This document shows positions 21,008 to 32,706 of a stretch of DNA of 64,000 bases, one piece after another; position 1 is the first letter of the stretch; every line of letters begins with the position of its first letter. The stretch is taken from NCBI GenBank assembly GCA_950106755.1, contig OX467087.1, positions 8,188,047-8,252,046 of the forward strand. The letters run 5' to 3'. The stretch comes from Climacium dendroides. Taxonomy: Eukaryota > Streptophyta > Bryopsida > Hypnales > Climaciaceae. The position numbers and the translations under genes were made by a program. The notes under the pieces are model-generated. The model did not search any database, had not been told where the DNA came from, and was given only the letters and a program-made list of their open reading frames with translations.

Positions 21008-22859
21008 TTCAGGCAAATTTTTTGTTGGAACTCTGAAGAGCAGTCCTAGACGTTGGTCTGATCATTGGGGTGTAGCTTGAGGGTTGAGAATTGCTGAGAC
21101 TAATCTTGGAACTGGTAGACTTCTAAGACTACAACTGGAATCATAGGGATTGAGTACAACTAGAGCCATGGAGTTCAGCAGCTCCATGGTTCCAGCTCGA
21201 GTACTGAGCTCCATGGTTTCCAGGCTTTCTTTCCACTCATGGACTATCCTACTTTTTGTGCAATGTACTCTGAGGTTGACAAGATGCTATTCGGTGTCTC
21301 ACTTCACATGTAGTTGTCTTCCCTTCATTAGAATGTTTTTTTCCTGTCGGCTTTTGCTTACTTTCTTCTGGATCGTCCTACTACTTAGCGATCACATTGC
21401 GCTGTGTACTGGCAGATGTTTATTGAGGGCTAAAGCCAGCTATAGAAGAGAAAATTGTCTCCGATGAACGGTATTGAATGCCATCAATATCTACAGCTTC
21501 CTGCTTCCCGCCTCAACTTTGCAGGAGAACATGAGACGAAATCTTAATGTTCGCTTGGTCCGCACCAAATGGACGTCTTGTAGAAACTTCGAGCAGGTAC
21601 TAGCTCCATAAAATGTTATGCTTTCTTGCTGGTCTCGCTACTCAAATGACTGCTTTAGTTGTTGACATCTGGGTGGAGATTCCACCATAGGAACATTAAT
21701 GAAGACAGAAACCAGAAACCGACCCTCACAACCTTGGTAACCGAGTTTCAACTGATTTGTCCTGCAGGCAACCTCAGACGATCCTTCATTCGAGGAAATC
21801 TCTTTGAGACTCATTCTCTATTAACCTTTGCAAGGATGAGAGCAACACCAAGAGCTGGAGACAGAACGATTACAACAATTGCCTGGTACAGATCTTCCTA
21901 ACTCAGTAGCCGCGGTTAGGAGCTGCACAAGGAAGAATAAATAACCGGGCAGATGGACCCTCCATCTCTCCTAGCGACGTTTTTTGGCAGGTGATTGACG
22001 ATCTGGCTATTTGAATACCCGATCTGAACAAGCTTTAGAACTGAATGTCTGATCAATCTCATTCTACAACTACATAATCTCAAAGCAGGCAAGATTCGCT
22101 GCTGTGTCAAGTTTTCATTGCCAAAGAAGAAGCGGATAAAGCTAGAGGTCTGACATGGGGCACAGTTGCTAACAATTGCAACTGAGATTACGAACTCACT
22201 TTGTGTACACTACTTTTGGTAGTTAGATCATTATCTTAATAAAATTTGGATCCAGGAATTATATTCCTAGGTATTCAATTTTGTTTCGTTTTGCTTCTTC
22301 TTTTTGGAATATAAATTGCATTGGTTTTCACATTCTGAAATCCTTCCAGAGACGCAAGACTGTTTTAGCCGTGCTTGAATTCTTACACCCATTGCTTTGA
22401 GAACTGGAATTTGAATTACAATCATTTTGACATTGCTTGGCACTCGCATCAGCTGGAATCTCAAATCTCTACCAACTCTCTTTCTGACAGCTTTGTACAC
22501 TTAAATTTCACGATTTCTTAGAACTTCTAAAAAAAACATTTTCAAGAATATGAACTCTTTTTCTCCTATTGGCTCTTAGCTATGGTATTACCAGTAATGG
22601 CAAGGCAGCCAACACGCAAACTCTATACAAACGTTTGATAGAACTAGAAAGGTGGATTGGAATTCTTGGGTGTAGCAAAATTACTCTAAAGAATGTTATG
22701 GAATGGAGATTCATTTGGGCTAAGTGTAGTAAATATGAGCATTATAAGACAAGAAATGAAATAAATGTAAGTTCTTATGAAGAATCCAAGTTATGGTAAC
22801 CACACTTAAAAGCATCCAAATAAACAATGCTCATGGTTTAACCCATAAATAACGTTGAG

Positions 22860-23060
22860 GATGTATTTTGGTTGATGAATGACAAAGAATCTCTCCATGC
22901 ACAACAAAAGTGCAACTATTCATCCTCCAAATTTTGTGTGAAACAAAAAAGGTCTTCTACATTAGTTTGACTTCCAATGATTGCTTTTGCATTTTTTTAA
23001 GCCAACTATTCACACAATAACAAAACAAATGATTTCCACAATGACTAGCTCATCATTTGA
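22860..23060 (+). repeat. Dispersed repeat related to fold-back arm
   Basis: GATGAATGACAAAGAATC, TTCATCCTCCAAATTTTGTG, AGTTTGACTTCCAATGA, TTTTTTAAGCCAACTATTCAC and GATTTCCACAATGACTAGC occur in order. The first blocks also occur at 37555-37740 and the last ones in the fold-back at 1612-2000, so the three loci share an ancestor. Confidence 0.5.
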
Positions 23061-23280
23061 CGGTTAAAGTTCTAAACTACCTTACTTTTGTTATCTAGCA
23101 TTTGAAAGGAGATTTTAGATTATCTTTGAGTGTATTTTTAGACACCATATGAATGAAATAAAAATCTTCAAAGCCTTGATTATAGGTGTATCCAAATGGA
23201 TCCTAAGCTCTCATTTTAGAACACAAAGAAGTTTTGTAAAGAAAACAATTTATATTACCAAGAATTAAGCTCAATTGTGT

Positions 23281-24700
23281 TGTAACTTTTGCATCTGATG
23301 TCCAAATTCAATAAAACTAGTTGCAAAAATTTGTTGTCTTTCTTCTAGTTTGTGTCTTAAAATTTTCAAATCAATCCAAGATTTATTGATTCATTGTAAG
23401 TCAATTGAAGTTCACAAGTTCAATTTGAGTTTATCAAAGTGCATTCGATGGCTACAACTTTGAGGGCTTGTATCTCCTTCATCTAATGTTCATTTTTGAT
23501 AAAATTTAATGGGTTGTGTTCCCCTTGTAGTCTAGATATTGTGGTAAAATTTTCATGTCAATCCAAGCCATTTTGAATGTTTGAAAGCAATTCAAAGTTC
23601 AAAATCCCTACATTTTTGGAGTTCATGGAACTTCAAAGGCTTGGGCTTTTAAGGGTTCAAAAACATCATTGCTTTTGAAGTGTTATAAATCTAAATGTCA
23701 CTAAGTTATAGAAATTTCATCTGAACAATCTTGTAGTGTATGTGTTGAAGATGAATGATGTGAATCACATTTGGAGTCATTTGGCCACATAGATTGCAAG
23801 ATTAGAATGTTTTAGTGTTGAAAAAGGATGTTGAAATTTTCTTGGCAACACATTTGGAGGTGAAATTCAATTCCTAAACCTATTCAAATGAAAAAACTTA
23901 AATAATGTAGTGATTCAAAACTAGCATAACACCATATTGGTGAAAGAAATTATCATTCAATTGACTCATTGTGTTTGCAAAATGGCTTTGAAATGTCAAA
24001 AAATAGTAAGAAAAGTTGCAAAAATTCATCTGAAGTTGAACCTCCTATTGAAATGCTTCTCAATTATTCATAACTTCTTGGATTGATATGAAATTTTAGC
24101 CACATAAATTAGACTACTATGCATATTTTTCTTAAGAAATATTATTAGAAAGGAGTGTATGAAGAAACAAACTACCAAAGTGCATTGTAATCCAAAAATG
24201 TTGGGATTTTGAACTTTGAATTGCACCCAAACATTCAAAACAACTTGAATTGACATGAAAATTTTATTACAATAACTAAACTTCAAGGGGAACATTACCC
24301 AACAAATTTTTATTGAAAACGAACATTGAATGAAGGGGATATAAGCCCCCAAAGTTGCATTCATCAAGTGCACTTTGGTCACTACAAAAAAACAAGGGTA
24401 TAAATGACTTGTTCACAATGACTGCAAGTACAACAATGACTACAAAATGACTATTTTGCAATCATTGTAAACAAAAAAACAATCACTACAACCATTGTGA
24501 ACAAGTCATTTATACCCTTGTTTTTTTTGTAGTGGGTGAACTCAAATTGAACCTTTGAACTTCAATTGGCTTAAATAAAAAGTCAATACACCTTGGATTG
24601 ATCTAAAAATTTTAAGATACAAACTAGAAGATAGATTGCAAATTTTCCAACAAATTTTGTTGAATGTAGACATCAGATGCAAAAGTTATAGCACTTTGAA
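23281..24700. repeat. Large fold-back (inverted repeat) structure
   Basis: The left arm (about 23281-23640) and right arm (about 24184-24700) are inverse copies. CAACTTTTGCATCTGATGTC pairs with GACATCAGATGCAAAAGTTA, and CTTCTAGTTTGTGTCTTAAA pairs with TTTTAAGATACAAACTAGAAG-like sequence. Further matches run to the CAAAGTTCAAAATCC block. The right arm is split by the CACTA-type MITE at 24380-24534. The central 540 bp is AT-rich without an ORF. Confidence 0.7.
24380..24534. mobile_element. 155-bp CACTA-type MITE
   Basis: Begins CACTACAAAAAAACAAGGG and ends with its inverse (CCCTTGTTTTTTTTGTAGTG). The inverse match extends over GTATAAATGACTTGTTCACAATG. It is flanked by the 3-bp duplication GGT (24377-24379, 24535-24537). 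CACTA ends with a 3-bp duplication are diagnostic of the En/Spm (CMC) superfamily. Removing it restores homology between the two arms of the surrounding fold-back. Confidence 0.88.
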
Positions 24701-24902
24701 TTGGAATTGAAACTATGTGAAGACACTTCTGGTCCCCTAGTTTAGGGATTAACTTATAAGGTAGTCTGTTCTAAAATCACCCTTCGCCTTCAAATCATCC
24801 CTACTATTAGTTGAAAAATGGACATGAAGTGACTCTTAAATAGACCACTTCAGCAATTGAATGGACCACTTTAGGAAAATTGTTTTTTAATTGCAAGAGC
24901 TA

Positions 24903-25297
24903 AGATAGAACCACCCATAACCAACAAAAAAAGCATATGTGGACATATATGGAGTATCATAAAGCAAAAGAAATATTTCCTTTGGTGCAGAGATAGAAAT
25001 GAGGGGGATTACCAAAATTTGATAATTTTATTGCTTCAATTGAAATTACTATTGTGAATTTTGGAAGGCAAAAGTTGATCTAGACCCATATCCAATGTTT
25101 AAACTATTCCAAAACCGCTCATTTAAGAGTTCACTTTGGCACTCCAAACCAAGTAGATGTATCGTGAAAAGAATGGAGGAATTGATGGGCGGAAATCCAA
25201 GAGTTCATATTTGCAAATTAGTTCATCCTCAGTTGAATCCCCCCCTCCCGCCCATTGATTGGTGTTGGATTGTGGTTGGAAATGGGTGGTTCTACCT
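24903..25297. mobile_element. TIR element, GGTAGAACCACCCAT family, copy b
   Basis: The ends AGATAGAACCACCCATAACC and the inverse of AGGTAGAACCACCCATTTCC are flanked by TA on both sides. The interior is collinear with copy a (13369-14218), about half as long. No ORF of interest. Confidence 0.55.
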
Positions 25298-25875
25298 TAA
25301 TCATTGTCTTTGGTTTCCGTACATCTCTTTAATAAGTTGTAAGTGGATGAATTTTGAGAGACATGTGGTCACAAATAGTTGCCTATATCCCAAATCTTTG
25401 AAAATTTATTAGTAATTCAGAAACGCTTGGAAAAATACAAAACCACTTGTGTTAGGTTCCACATCTATTTTTCTTTCTCTCAAAAATGATCTAAAAATAT
25501 GTTTGTCCACAAAAACCTATGAAGAAGGTAGACCAGCTCTCAAAATGATTGCTTTTAGAGCATACTACCTTACTCCATCTCTTTCAAAACAAATCCCCGA
25601 ATTCTTGTTGGGGAAAAGATACCACGGATTTATTTTGAGACAATGGGAGTACTGTATGAGTTATCCCAACCCAATCTTGACCAGGAAAGGGGCACCATTA
25701 TAATAATACCGAAGCCTCCGAATGAAGGACGCCTGTAGTGTGGCAGGCACACGGGAAAAGGGTCGTTAACTTTGGGAACTTGGGGGCCATTCATGAGAGC
25801 GCAAGCCAGATCTGCCATCTGTGGCTGGCACACGCCCAATGAAGGCGTGATATTTCTTCAATTTCTTCAATACTC

Positions 25876-26095
25876 AGGTGATACTCAGGTGATACTCAGG
25901 TGATACTCAGGCGATACTCAGGTGACATTCAGGTGATACTCAGGTGACATTCAGGTGACATTCAGGTGACATTCAGGTGACATTCAGGTGACATTCAGGT
26001 GATACTCAGGTGATACTCAGGTGATACTCAGGTGACATTCAGGTGATACTCAGGTTACATTTAGGTGATACTCAGGTGATACTCGGGTGATACCT
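25876..26095. repeat. Minisatellite, 11-bp unit, 20 copies
   Basis: Twenty in-register 11-mers of two main types: A = AGGTGATACTC and B = AGGTGACATTC. The order is A A A A' B A B B B B B A A A B A B' A A A', where primes mark single variants. Type B differs from A at three adjacent positions. Decayed units continue to about 26120. Confidence 0.95.
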
Positions 26096-27690
26096 GCATC
26101 AAACCTACATGATACCTAGGTAAAATTTGAGTATTGGTCTTAAAAAAATAATTTGGCAATTTTGAATGAAAAAAAAAGAAAAATCTTCACAAAAAATAGC
26201 CAACGTCTTTTGGTTGTTTTCAATTGAGAAAAAGTTGTACATAAAAAAACAAGTTTTTATTTCAATCCCCACATCAAACCTTCCTTCTTCTTCTTCTTTT
26301 TTCTTTTTTCTTTTTTCTTTTTTCACTAGGGTGACTCCAAAATATTTTGTTGATACAACATTCAGTACAAATGAGAAGGACTGCCCGGAATGGTGTGGAA
26401 TATTCCACATCCATCAATAACTAAAAGACACATATCAAGAATTGTTAGAAAATACAAAATTTAGGACTTGATGTGATTTATTTCAACTAATTTGGAGAAT
26501 ACAATTGTTATATTGTTATTCATTATTACTCTCTCTTTAAATAAAGTTGTTGAATAACATATTGAAGCAATTCCTCAACATGACAATTATGTACATTTAA
26601 AATGATCAAAATTTGGACTTGTCTCAAAATCTAGAATGATAATAACAAGGTTGTTAGGTCATCAAGTCTTCAAATTTGGTGCTTCAATTCTAAATGAATA
26701 TTGAAGATGGTTGCTTGAAGAGGGCGAAACGTGGTCCCCTATCCCTCAAGCTCTTGAATATTATAGACTAATCTTAAAATGCTGTAGGCACCATTCTATG
26801 GCACTGGATGACAAATCCAATGTACTGGAAAGAGTTTCATTGAAAACATTTTTTCATTTGTATTTTTCTTGTTGACCTTTCATATTGGATTATGAAGAGT
26901 ATCCAATTGAATTTGTATTTTTGCTAGGGTTTGTCTTTATATAAATCAAGAAGTTAGTAAAAAAACAGATCACAAAATATGCTATTTTAGTGTCTTTTGG
27001 AAAAATTGTTGCTCCGTGATCTAAATATGAAATTTCTCCACAAAAATGAAATTTCTTGAGTTTGAGCTCAACTAACAAAATGAAGGTCATCTACTCTTGT
27101 TTCTACTCCAATTTGAATTTTGAAAAAAAATTCCGATATTAAATATTTTATTGCAATTTGAACTTTGAATGTATTTTCAATGTCTATTGAATTCTAATTA
27201 TAGAATGACATGGAAATTAAGTTCACACTACAATGTTTTGCATTGTAATATATACACATGGTGAAATTTTCAGAGTTTTTGAAATAATTTTCTATTTGAT
27301 GTGATTTTCCTTTCCTTTTTCTTCAAAAAAATCTCAAAAAAAAAACGATTTAAAAACCAGACTTGGCATTATGGAGGTGTCAAGTCAGGCGAATTTGTAC
27401 AATTACATATTTTGTTATTTCAATTGATGCAATAGAATTTCTGATAATTTACTACAGTACCAACTTCTCATCCACAAAATGGCTAAGCTTAGTATAATAA
27501 AAGCTGGCCAATTTTTTTTTTAAATTCCTAAAAATTCTTAAAGAGCTGTAGCTAGGTGAAGATATTTAGCTGGAGAATGCCTTCCTACAGCATGTGGCAG
27601 TCCAAAGGATTAGTCCAACTTATAGAGTCAAGTCTGCATGTGGAATATTATTTTCAAGGAATGGGCGCCCTCAAATCATTCCCATAACTA

Positions 27691-28045
27691 AGGTAGAACT
27701 ACCCATTACCATACATTTAGATTTGCAATCTAGGTAATTTGGAGAAGCTATTTATGAACTCTCATGTTTTTCAGAGATTGAATAGTTTTAAAGAAGTCGA
27801 TTGCAAAAAGAATGAAGACATTCCGACAAGAATTGAATTTTTTGTGATTTTTCAAAGCTAAAATGTAAAACTATGAGTAGACCCTTGTTGAAGCATGACC
27901 AGACCATTGTTGAAGCGTGGGTTGCTGTGTCTGCTCCCTAGTGCATCACCATCATGATAATGGATTAGTAAGATTGTGGTAATAAGATGGGCCAGTGATG
28001 GAAATGGGAGGATTGGGTAAATGATGGTAATGGGTAGTTCTACCT
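27691..28045. mobile_element. TIR element, GGTAGAACCACCCAT family, copy c
   Basis: The ends TAAGGTAGAACTACCCATTA and the exact inverse are followed by CCAT on both sides, a match of about 24 bp, and flanked by TA. Length is 355 bp. The C-to-T variant inside the TIR is shared by both ends, suggesting a distinct subfamily. Confidence 0.6.
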
Positions 28046-28769
28046 TAATACTCTTCTAGAAATCCTAAAACCCTTGTTAATTAGTCCCCTTGTCCTCAAA
28101 TGATCTTCCTGTTGGATTAAAGCTAAAAATTATAATATTTCAACATGATGAAATGTTCAGGACTAAAGCTAAAAATTTCAATATTTCAACATGTTTTTTA
28201 AGTATTCCAAAGAAGGTGTTATCTATTCATTAAATCTTCAAGGACAAAATTGATCAATTTGGAGCACCTAGAAGATCATTTGGGGGGATTAGAAGATCAT
28301 TTTGGGACTCAAGGAGTATAAGGTTTGGTCTACACTCTCCAGAATCTAAGGATTATAATTTCATTTTCTAAGGTACAAGGTTGATTTGTCTTTTAAGCAA
28401 AGGTATAAAATTAGGGTCGCCTTGAGTGTCACCTACAAAATTCGTGGAACTACAATAAACTAATATCTCAACCTTTGGGTATTTAGTTATTTTATAAATA
28501 GTGGTAAACTAGTGTCATGTGCACTAACCAGAATAACTAATCAATAACATTAACTTTAACATAGATTAACTATAACAACCTTTAAACCTTTCTACAAATC
28601 ATAATAAAACAAGCCACCTAAGTATTGTACACATGATTTTTGAGATTCTTAGACACCTATTTATTTGACCTATTCTAATATCCTCTATCAAATTCTCCCC
28701 CAAACTATTTCATTTAGTGGATAACTCTAATGTTATGCAATGTTTTGAGGTACTTATAAAATCTCCTGG

Positions 28770-29230
28770 ATCGTGCGTCCCTTGGTTGCATTCTTGGTAC
28801 TCTCAGAAAGCTCTTGGAGAGGAGGGATGCACAGGCTTTGTTTAGTGGCATTTTGACCTATGGTGTGAAAATTATAGATTTCAAAATTTTTATGAGTAAG
28901 AAATTTAGAAAATTCACTTTTCTTTTGAATGTGGCAACGGCATAGGGGACACTAGTTAAAAAAAATTTACATTGTTTTTTGGTTCCATTTGTTGAGAAAA
29001 AGGGGAAAGAAAGAAATGATCTAAGGAGACAGGTCTAGAAATTGTCCACCTAAGAACTGAACCTGAATTTTGGGGATGTGAAGTTTCTTGAAATAATTTT
29101 CAATAAATTTTTTCTTGAAAGACAAGTAGAACCAACATTTAAACCAAGTTGTTTCATATTTTTTAGAGCTTTACGGAATCGGTTATAAAATTTTGAAGTT
29201 GAAATGGCATAGGGCTCTAAAATTGCCCAC
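28770..29230 (-). repeat. Dispersed repeats R3-like and AP2A-intron-like
   Basis: 28770-28960 is a reverse-complement R3 copy (GGTTGCATTCTTGGTACTC, GGCTTTGTTTAGTGGCATTT). 29035-29200 matches, in reverse complement, the sequence at about 59560-59720 inside AP2A intron 12 (shared AAGTTGTTTCATATTTTTT and CTTGAAAGACAAG). The last block also occurs near 13330. Confidence 0.5.
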
Positions 29231-29688
29231 TCTCTAAAATTTACCTTTTGTTTGTACATTGCTGAAGGCTATGAAAAAGAAACATGTACGCACAGTGTAC
29301 ATTTTGAAGATGTGGGTGATTTCAGAGCTTGTTACCTTACTGAGCGGCATGTCTTCGCCTATCGTTGCTCCGAACGGCTCTCCCTGTGATTGGAGCCCCC
29401 GGATGCTGCGCCGCTTCCAGAGCCTTCCACGTGACCAGAGCGCAAGCCCCAGTCCCTCCTGTCACTCCCTACCTCGCTCTGCTGTTATCAGGTCGCCGTG
29501 CCTTCTGCTTCGCTCGCAGTTTCCACATTCACTCCTTTACTTGGTCTCCAATCCCCAAACCACCTTCTTATTTCGACTCTACGAACCTTGCACTGCTCAG
29601 AATCCTGCTCCTGCTGTTGCTCTACAGCGAGAATTGGAGTGTAAATTGAAGTGAGCACATTGCCTGTGGAGCATTTGGGTTCACGGCC

Positions 29689-31786
29689 ATGGCGACTGCG
29701 GCGTCCTCAGTGCTGGGACTCGGGAGCACAAGTGTAGTTGGTGTCCAGAAAGCGTCGTCGTCGTCTTGCTCAGGCTGTGAGGTTGCAAGCTCAGGATTCG
29801 TGACGAGGCGAAGAAGCACCGTGTTGCAAAGTTCGCACTTGCGTTCCGAGTTTTTGCCCAGTTTGGCGCCCGTGAAGAAGTCGAGGAGGAGGATTGCATC
29901 CGTCTCGAGGAAAGATGGAGTGGTGAAGACGGTGAAGGCGGTCGGGTCCGACCCGACGGAGCTGCGAGCGGCGCGCGAGGACGTGAAGAAGATTCTGCGA
30001 GAGAAGCACTGCCACCCGATTCTCATCCGCTTGGGGTGGCACGACGCTGGGACTTACGACAAGAACGTCGCGGAGTGGCCCACGCGGGGAGGGGCGAACG
30101 GTTCCCTCAGGTACAGTATTGAGCTCAACCACAAGGCGAACGCGGGGCTGTTCAATGCCATTGCGCTGCTTGATCCCGTGAAGGAGAAGTACCCCAACAT
30201 CACCTATGCAGATCTGTTCCAGCTTGCGAGCGCGACGGCGATTGAAGATGCCGGGGGACCACAGATTCCGCTACGGTATGGGCGGCGGGATATTGAGGGC
30301 GACTTCCAGTGTGTGAAGGAGGGGAACCTGCCGGATGCGGACCCGCTGACTCCTGCGGAGCATTTGAGGAATGTGTTCTACAGGATGGGATTAAATGATC
30401 AAGACATCGTCGTGCTTTCAGGTAAAGCAATACGCTACTTCCCCAATGAAAGAACGGTCCTTTTTCCTCTAGGGTTGCGAACAATCGTTGTTTCGTGGGT
30501 TTCTCCATTTCAGAGGGGCCGTTTCCGTGTCTGGAGGGGTTGTCGTTGGATAGAACTTGCCATGTGACGCTCTGGCATTCGTTAAAAAAATTCTGGCTCT
30601 AATTAGAAAATTTGAGAAGATGGGTTTCGAATTATCCACCAGTTCTCCCGCTTCCTTTTGGTCCTCCCTTTCCGATGTTGGAAGCACTCAATGTTGAACA
30701 TTTTGCCTCCTACATTCCTCTGAAACCTACCGTGGTCACGACCCCAGAGGAGGCGCTATCTGCTAACGCCATCACAGACTGTGAGGGATTGTGTAGAGCC
30801 TTGTGGAGATTGCGAGAAATTGAGAGATTTCTCTGAAAATTTTACTGCGTAACTTCCGCGACGTTTCTTGTTGTAGCTTCGCTTTCATCTTGTTAGAATA
30901 GGACTCCACGCAGCTTAAAGAATTGATGAAGGAGCCTCACGTTATGGCCGTCACACTAGCCTCAATTCTGGTCACAGCCAAGTGGGTCTTCCAATCTTAC
31001 ACTCTCGTCAACGATTTTCTGCGTTCTCGTATTCCAAGTGGCATTACCAAGTAAGAATTTCTTGTCATGTTGCGAAGTCAATTGAGACGAAACCACCAAC
31101 ACCATAAGCAATTGAAGCTTCATCGACTACGTAATGCACACGACGATTCCACATGTAGTGTATACAACACATCTAACAACACTAACGATCTTATGATTCT
31201 TGTGATGATTGTGACAGGCGCGCACACCCTCGGCAGAGTCCGCCCTGAACGCAGCGGCTTCGGGAAAGCGGAGACGAAGTACACCAAGGACGGCCCTGGC
31301 GCCCCAGGCGGCAGCTCCTGGACCCCCGAGTGGCTCAAATTCGACAACTCCTACTTCAAGGAGATCAAGGAAAAGCGCGACGCCGACCTCGTGGTCCTCC
31401 CCACCGACGCCGTCTTATTCGAGGATCCCTCTTTCAGTAAGTACGCGGAGAAGTACGCCACGGACGAGAAGGCCTTCTTCAACGACTACGCGGTCTCCCA
31501 TGCGAAGCTGAGCGAGCTCGGTTCGGAGTTCGACCCCCCGCAAGGGTTCTACCTCGACAAGCCCGAGAAGAAGGTAGAGCCCGAGGTTTTTGTTGCAGCG
31601 AGATACTCCACGGAACCCGAGGCCAAGCAAGACCTTTCGGACAATATGAAGGATAAGATCCGGGCAGAGTATCTGGCTATCGGAGGAAGCCCTAACAAGG
31701 CTCTAGGGTCGAATTACTTCCTGAACATCATTATTGGTGTGTCTGTGCTGGCGATCTTGTCGTACTATCTGGGGTACCTGGGGTAG
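29689..31786 (+). CDS. APX: Chloroplast thylakoid-bound L-ascorbate peroxidase
   Basis: Two exons, 29689-30421 and 31218-31786, giving 433 aa. The junction is TCA-G|GTAAAG ... GACAG|GC, rebuilding LSGAHTLG. Class I haem peroxidase that reduces H2O2 with ascorbate. Residues 1 to about 85 are Ser/Val/Arg-rich and look like a plastid transit peptide. The distal site [12 protein letters not shown] has Arg114, Trp117 and His118. The proximal haem ligand is His247 in SGAHTLG, and the Trp equivalent to the cytochrome-c-peroxidase radical site is Trp279 ([14 protein letters not shown]). The last 25 residues (about 409-433, [22 protein letters not shown]) form a hydrophobic anchor, as in thylakoid APX. 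One intron only, whereas angiosperm chloroplast APX genes have many. A copy of the 3' end follows at 32083. Confidence 0.96.
30640..31054 (+). other. Coding-like segments within APX intron
   Basis: The 796-bp APX intron contains open stretches with protein-like composition: one around 30650-30835 ([19 protein letters not shown]...) and one at 30903-31054 with [20 protein letters not shown] and [12 protein letters not shown] before TAA. They are in different frames and lie between good APX splice sites. I do not recognise the family. It could be a captured gene fragment or chance. Confidence 0.25.
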
Positions 31787-32082
31787 AAAGTCTAGTGGAT
31801 TTCCGGTAGAGGAGCTGTAATTTTAGTTGCGGAGTTAGGGATCCGGCTGGTCCACAGATGTGGAATGCGAATTCGGGAGTGATTCTGCCTGAGGTGTTGC
31901 AATTTTCGGCCTTCGGGCGCCTTGTAATCTAAATTCTTATGGTTCTCGTCCATGTTGCCTGCAATTGATTTGTGTTTGGATTATCTGGATTATCATATTC
32001 GCTGTCCGTTTGTTTGAGTGTTGCTGTTTGTGAATGCCAATTGTTCCACTTTGAAGCTGTGATCTATTGTTCCTTATGTTTT

Positions 32083-32570
32083 CGTGGCGGCGGGATACTC
32101 CACGCAACCCGAGGCCAAGCAAGACCTCTCGCAGATAATGGAGAAAATAAGGGCCGAGTATCTGGCTATATATTGGAGTGTCGCCTTACAAGGTCTTGCG
32201 GTTGAAGTACTTCCTGAATATCATTATTGGTGTGTGTCTGCTTGCGATCTTACCTCGTTCTGTCTGAGGACCTGGGTTAGAGAGACTTGGGGGGATTTTT
32301 ATGGCAGTGGAGATGTAATATTAGTTGCGGAGTTAGGAATTGGATCCGGCTGGCTACAGATGTGGGCATACGAATTCGGGGTGAGGTACTGTGTGGTGTT
32401 GCAAATCTCTGCCTTGGGGACGGCTTGTAATCTAAATTCTTATGGTTCTCGTCAGCCACGCTCTCGACTGCAATTGATTTTGTGCTTTTGCGTTGGTTGC
32501 GGTTCGGTTGTCTTGGGAGAGTGCTAATTGTTCCACTTTGAAGCATTGCAACTGTGATCTCGTACTTCCT
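32083..32570 (+). pseudogene. Tandem partial copy of APX 3' end
   Basis: Collinear with about 31594-32080. It contains GATACTCCACG-AACCCGAG, GCCAAGCAAGACCT, GAGTATCTGGCTAT and AACATCATTATTGGTGTG-like blocks, i.e. the APX tail after FVAA including the membrane anchor. The duplication continues into the 3' UTR (TTAGTTGCGGAGTTAGG, TTGTAATCTAAATTCTTATG) and beyond to TTGTTCCACTTTGAAGC. The period is about 488 bp. Reading frame is lost by small indels (for example TATATTGGAGTGTC replacing the GGSPNK codons). It cannot make a peroxidase. Confidence 0.9.
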
Positions 32571-32706
32571 TGGAGTCGCGTCGACAACTGTGGGATTCAT
32601 CAGGGGAGAGTACTCGCTCCGCATCGTTTATTAATGATCATTTGCCTTATTACTCAATCCCTTAACGCCTGAAGTCAGCTTGGTGAAAAAAGACTCCAAA
32701 CTCCGA

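Larger units (their letters stand above)
21008..29688. other. Long gene-poor region
   Basis: 21.0-22.8 kb is unique-looking DNA without a recognised gene. From 22.8 kb it is AT-rich and occupied by the repeats listed separately. 28.1-29.2 kb is AT-rich with R3-like and AP2A-intron-like repeats. About 29.25-29.69 kb is GC-richer and is probably the APX promoter. No convincing ORF. Confidence 0.55.

Noticed and set aside
25876..26095. CRISPR-like array
   Set aside because: Units are contiguous 11-mers without spacers in a eukaryotic nuclear context; it is a minisatellite.
29259..29654. 131-codon plus-strand frame before APX
   Set aside because: It lies in the APX promoter/leader, has no recognised domain and is out of frame with the APX transit peptide.
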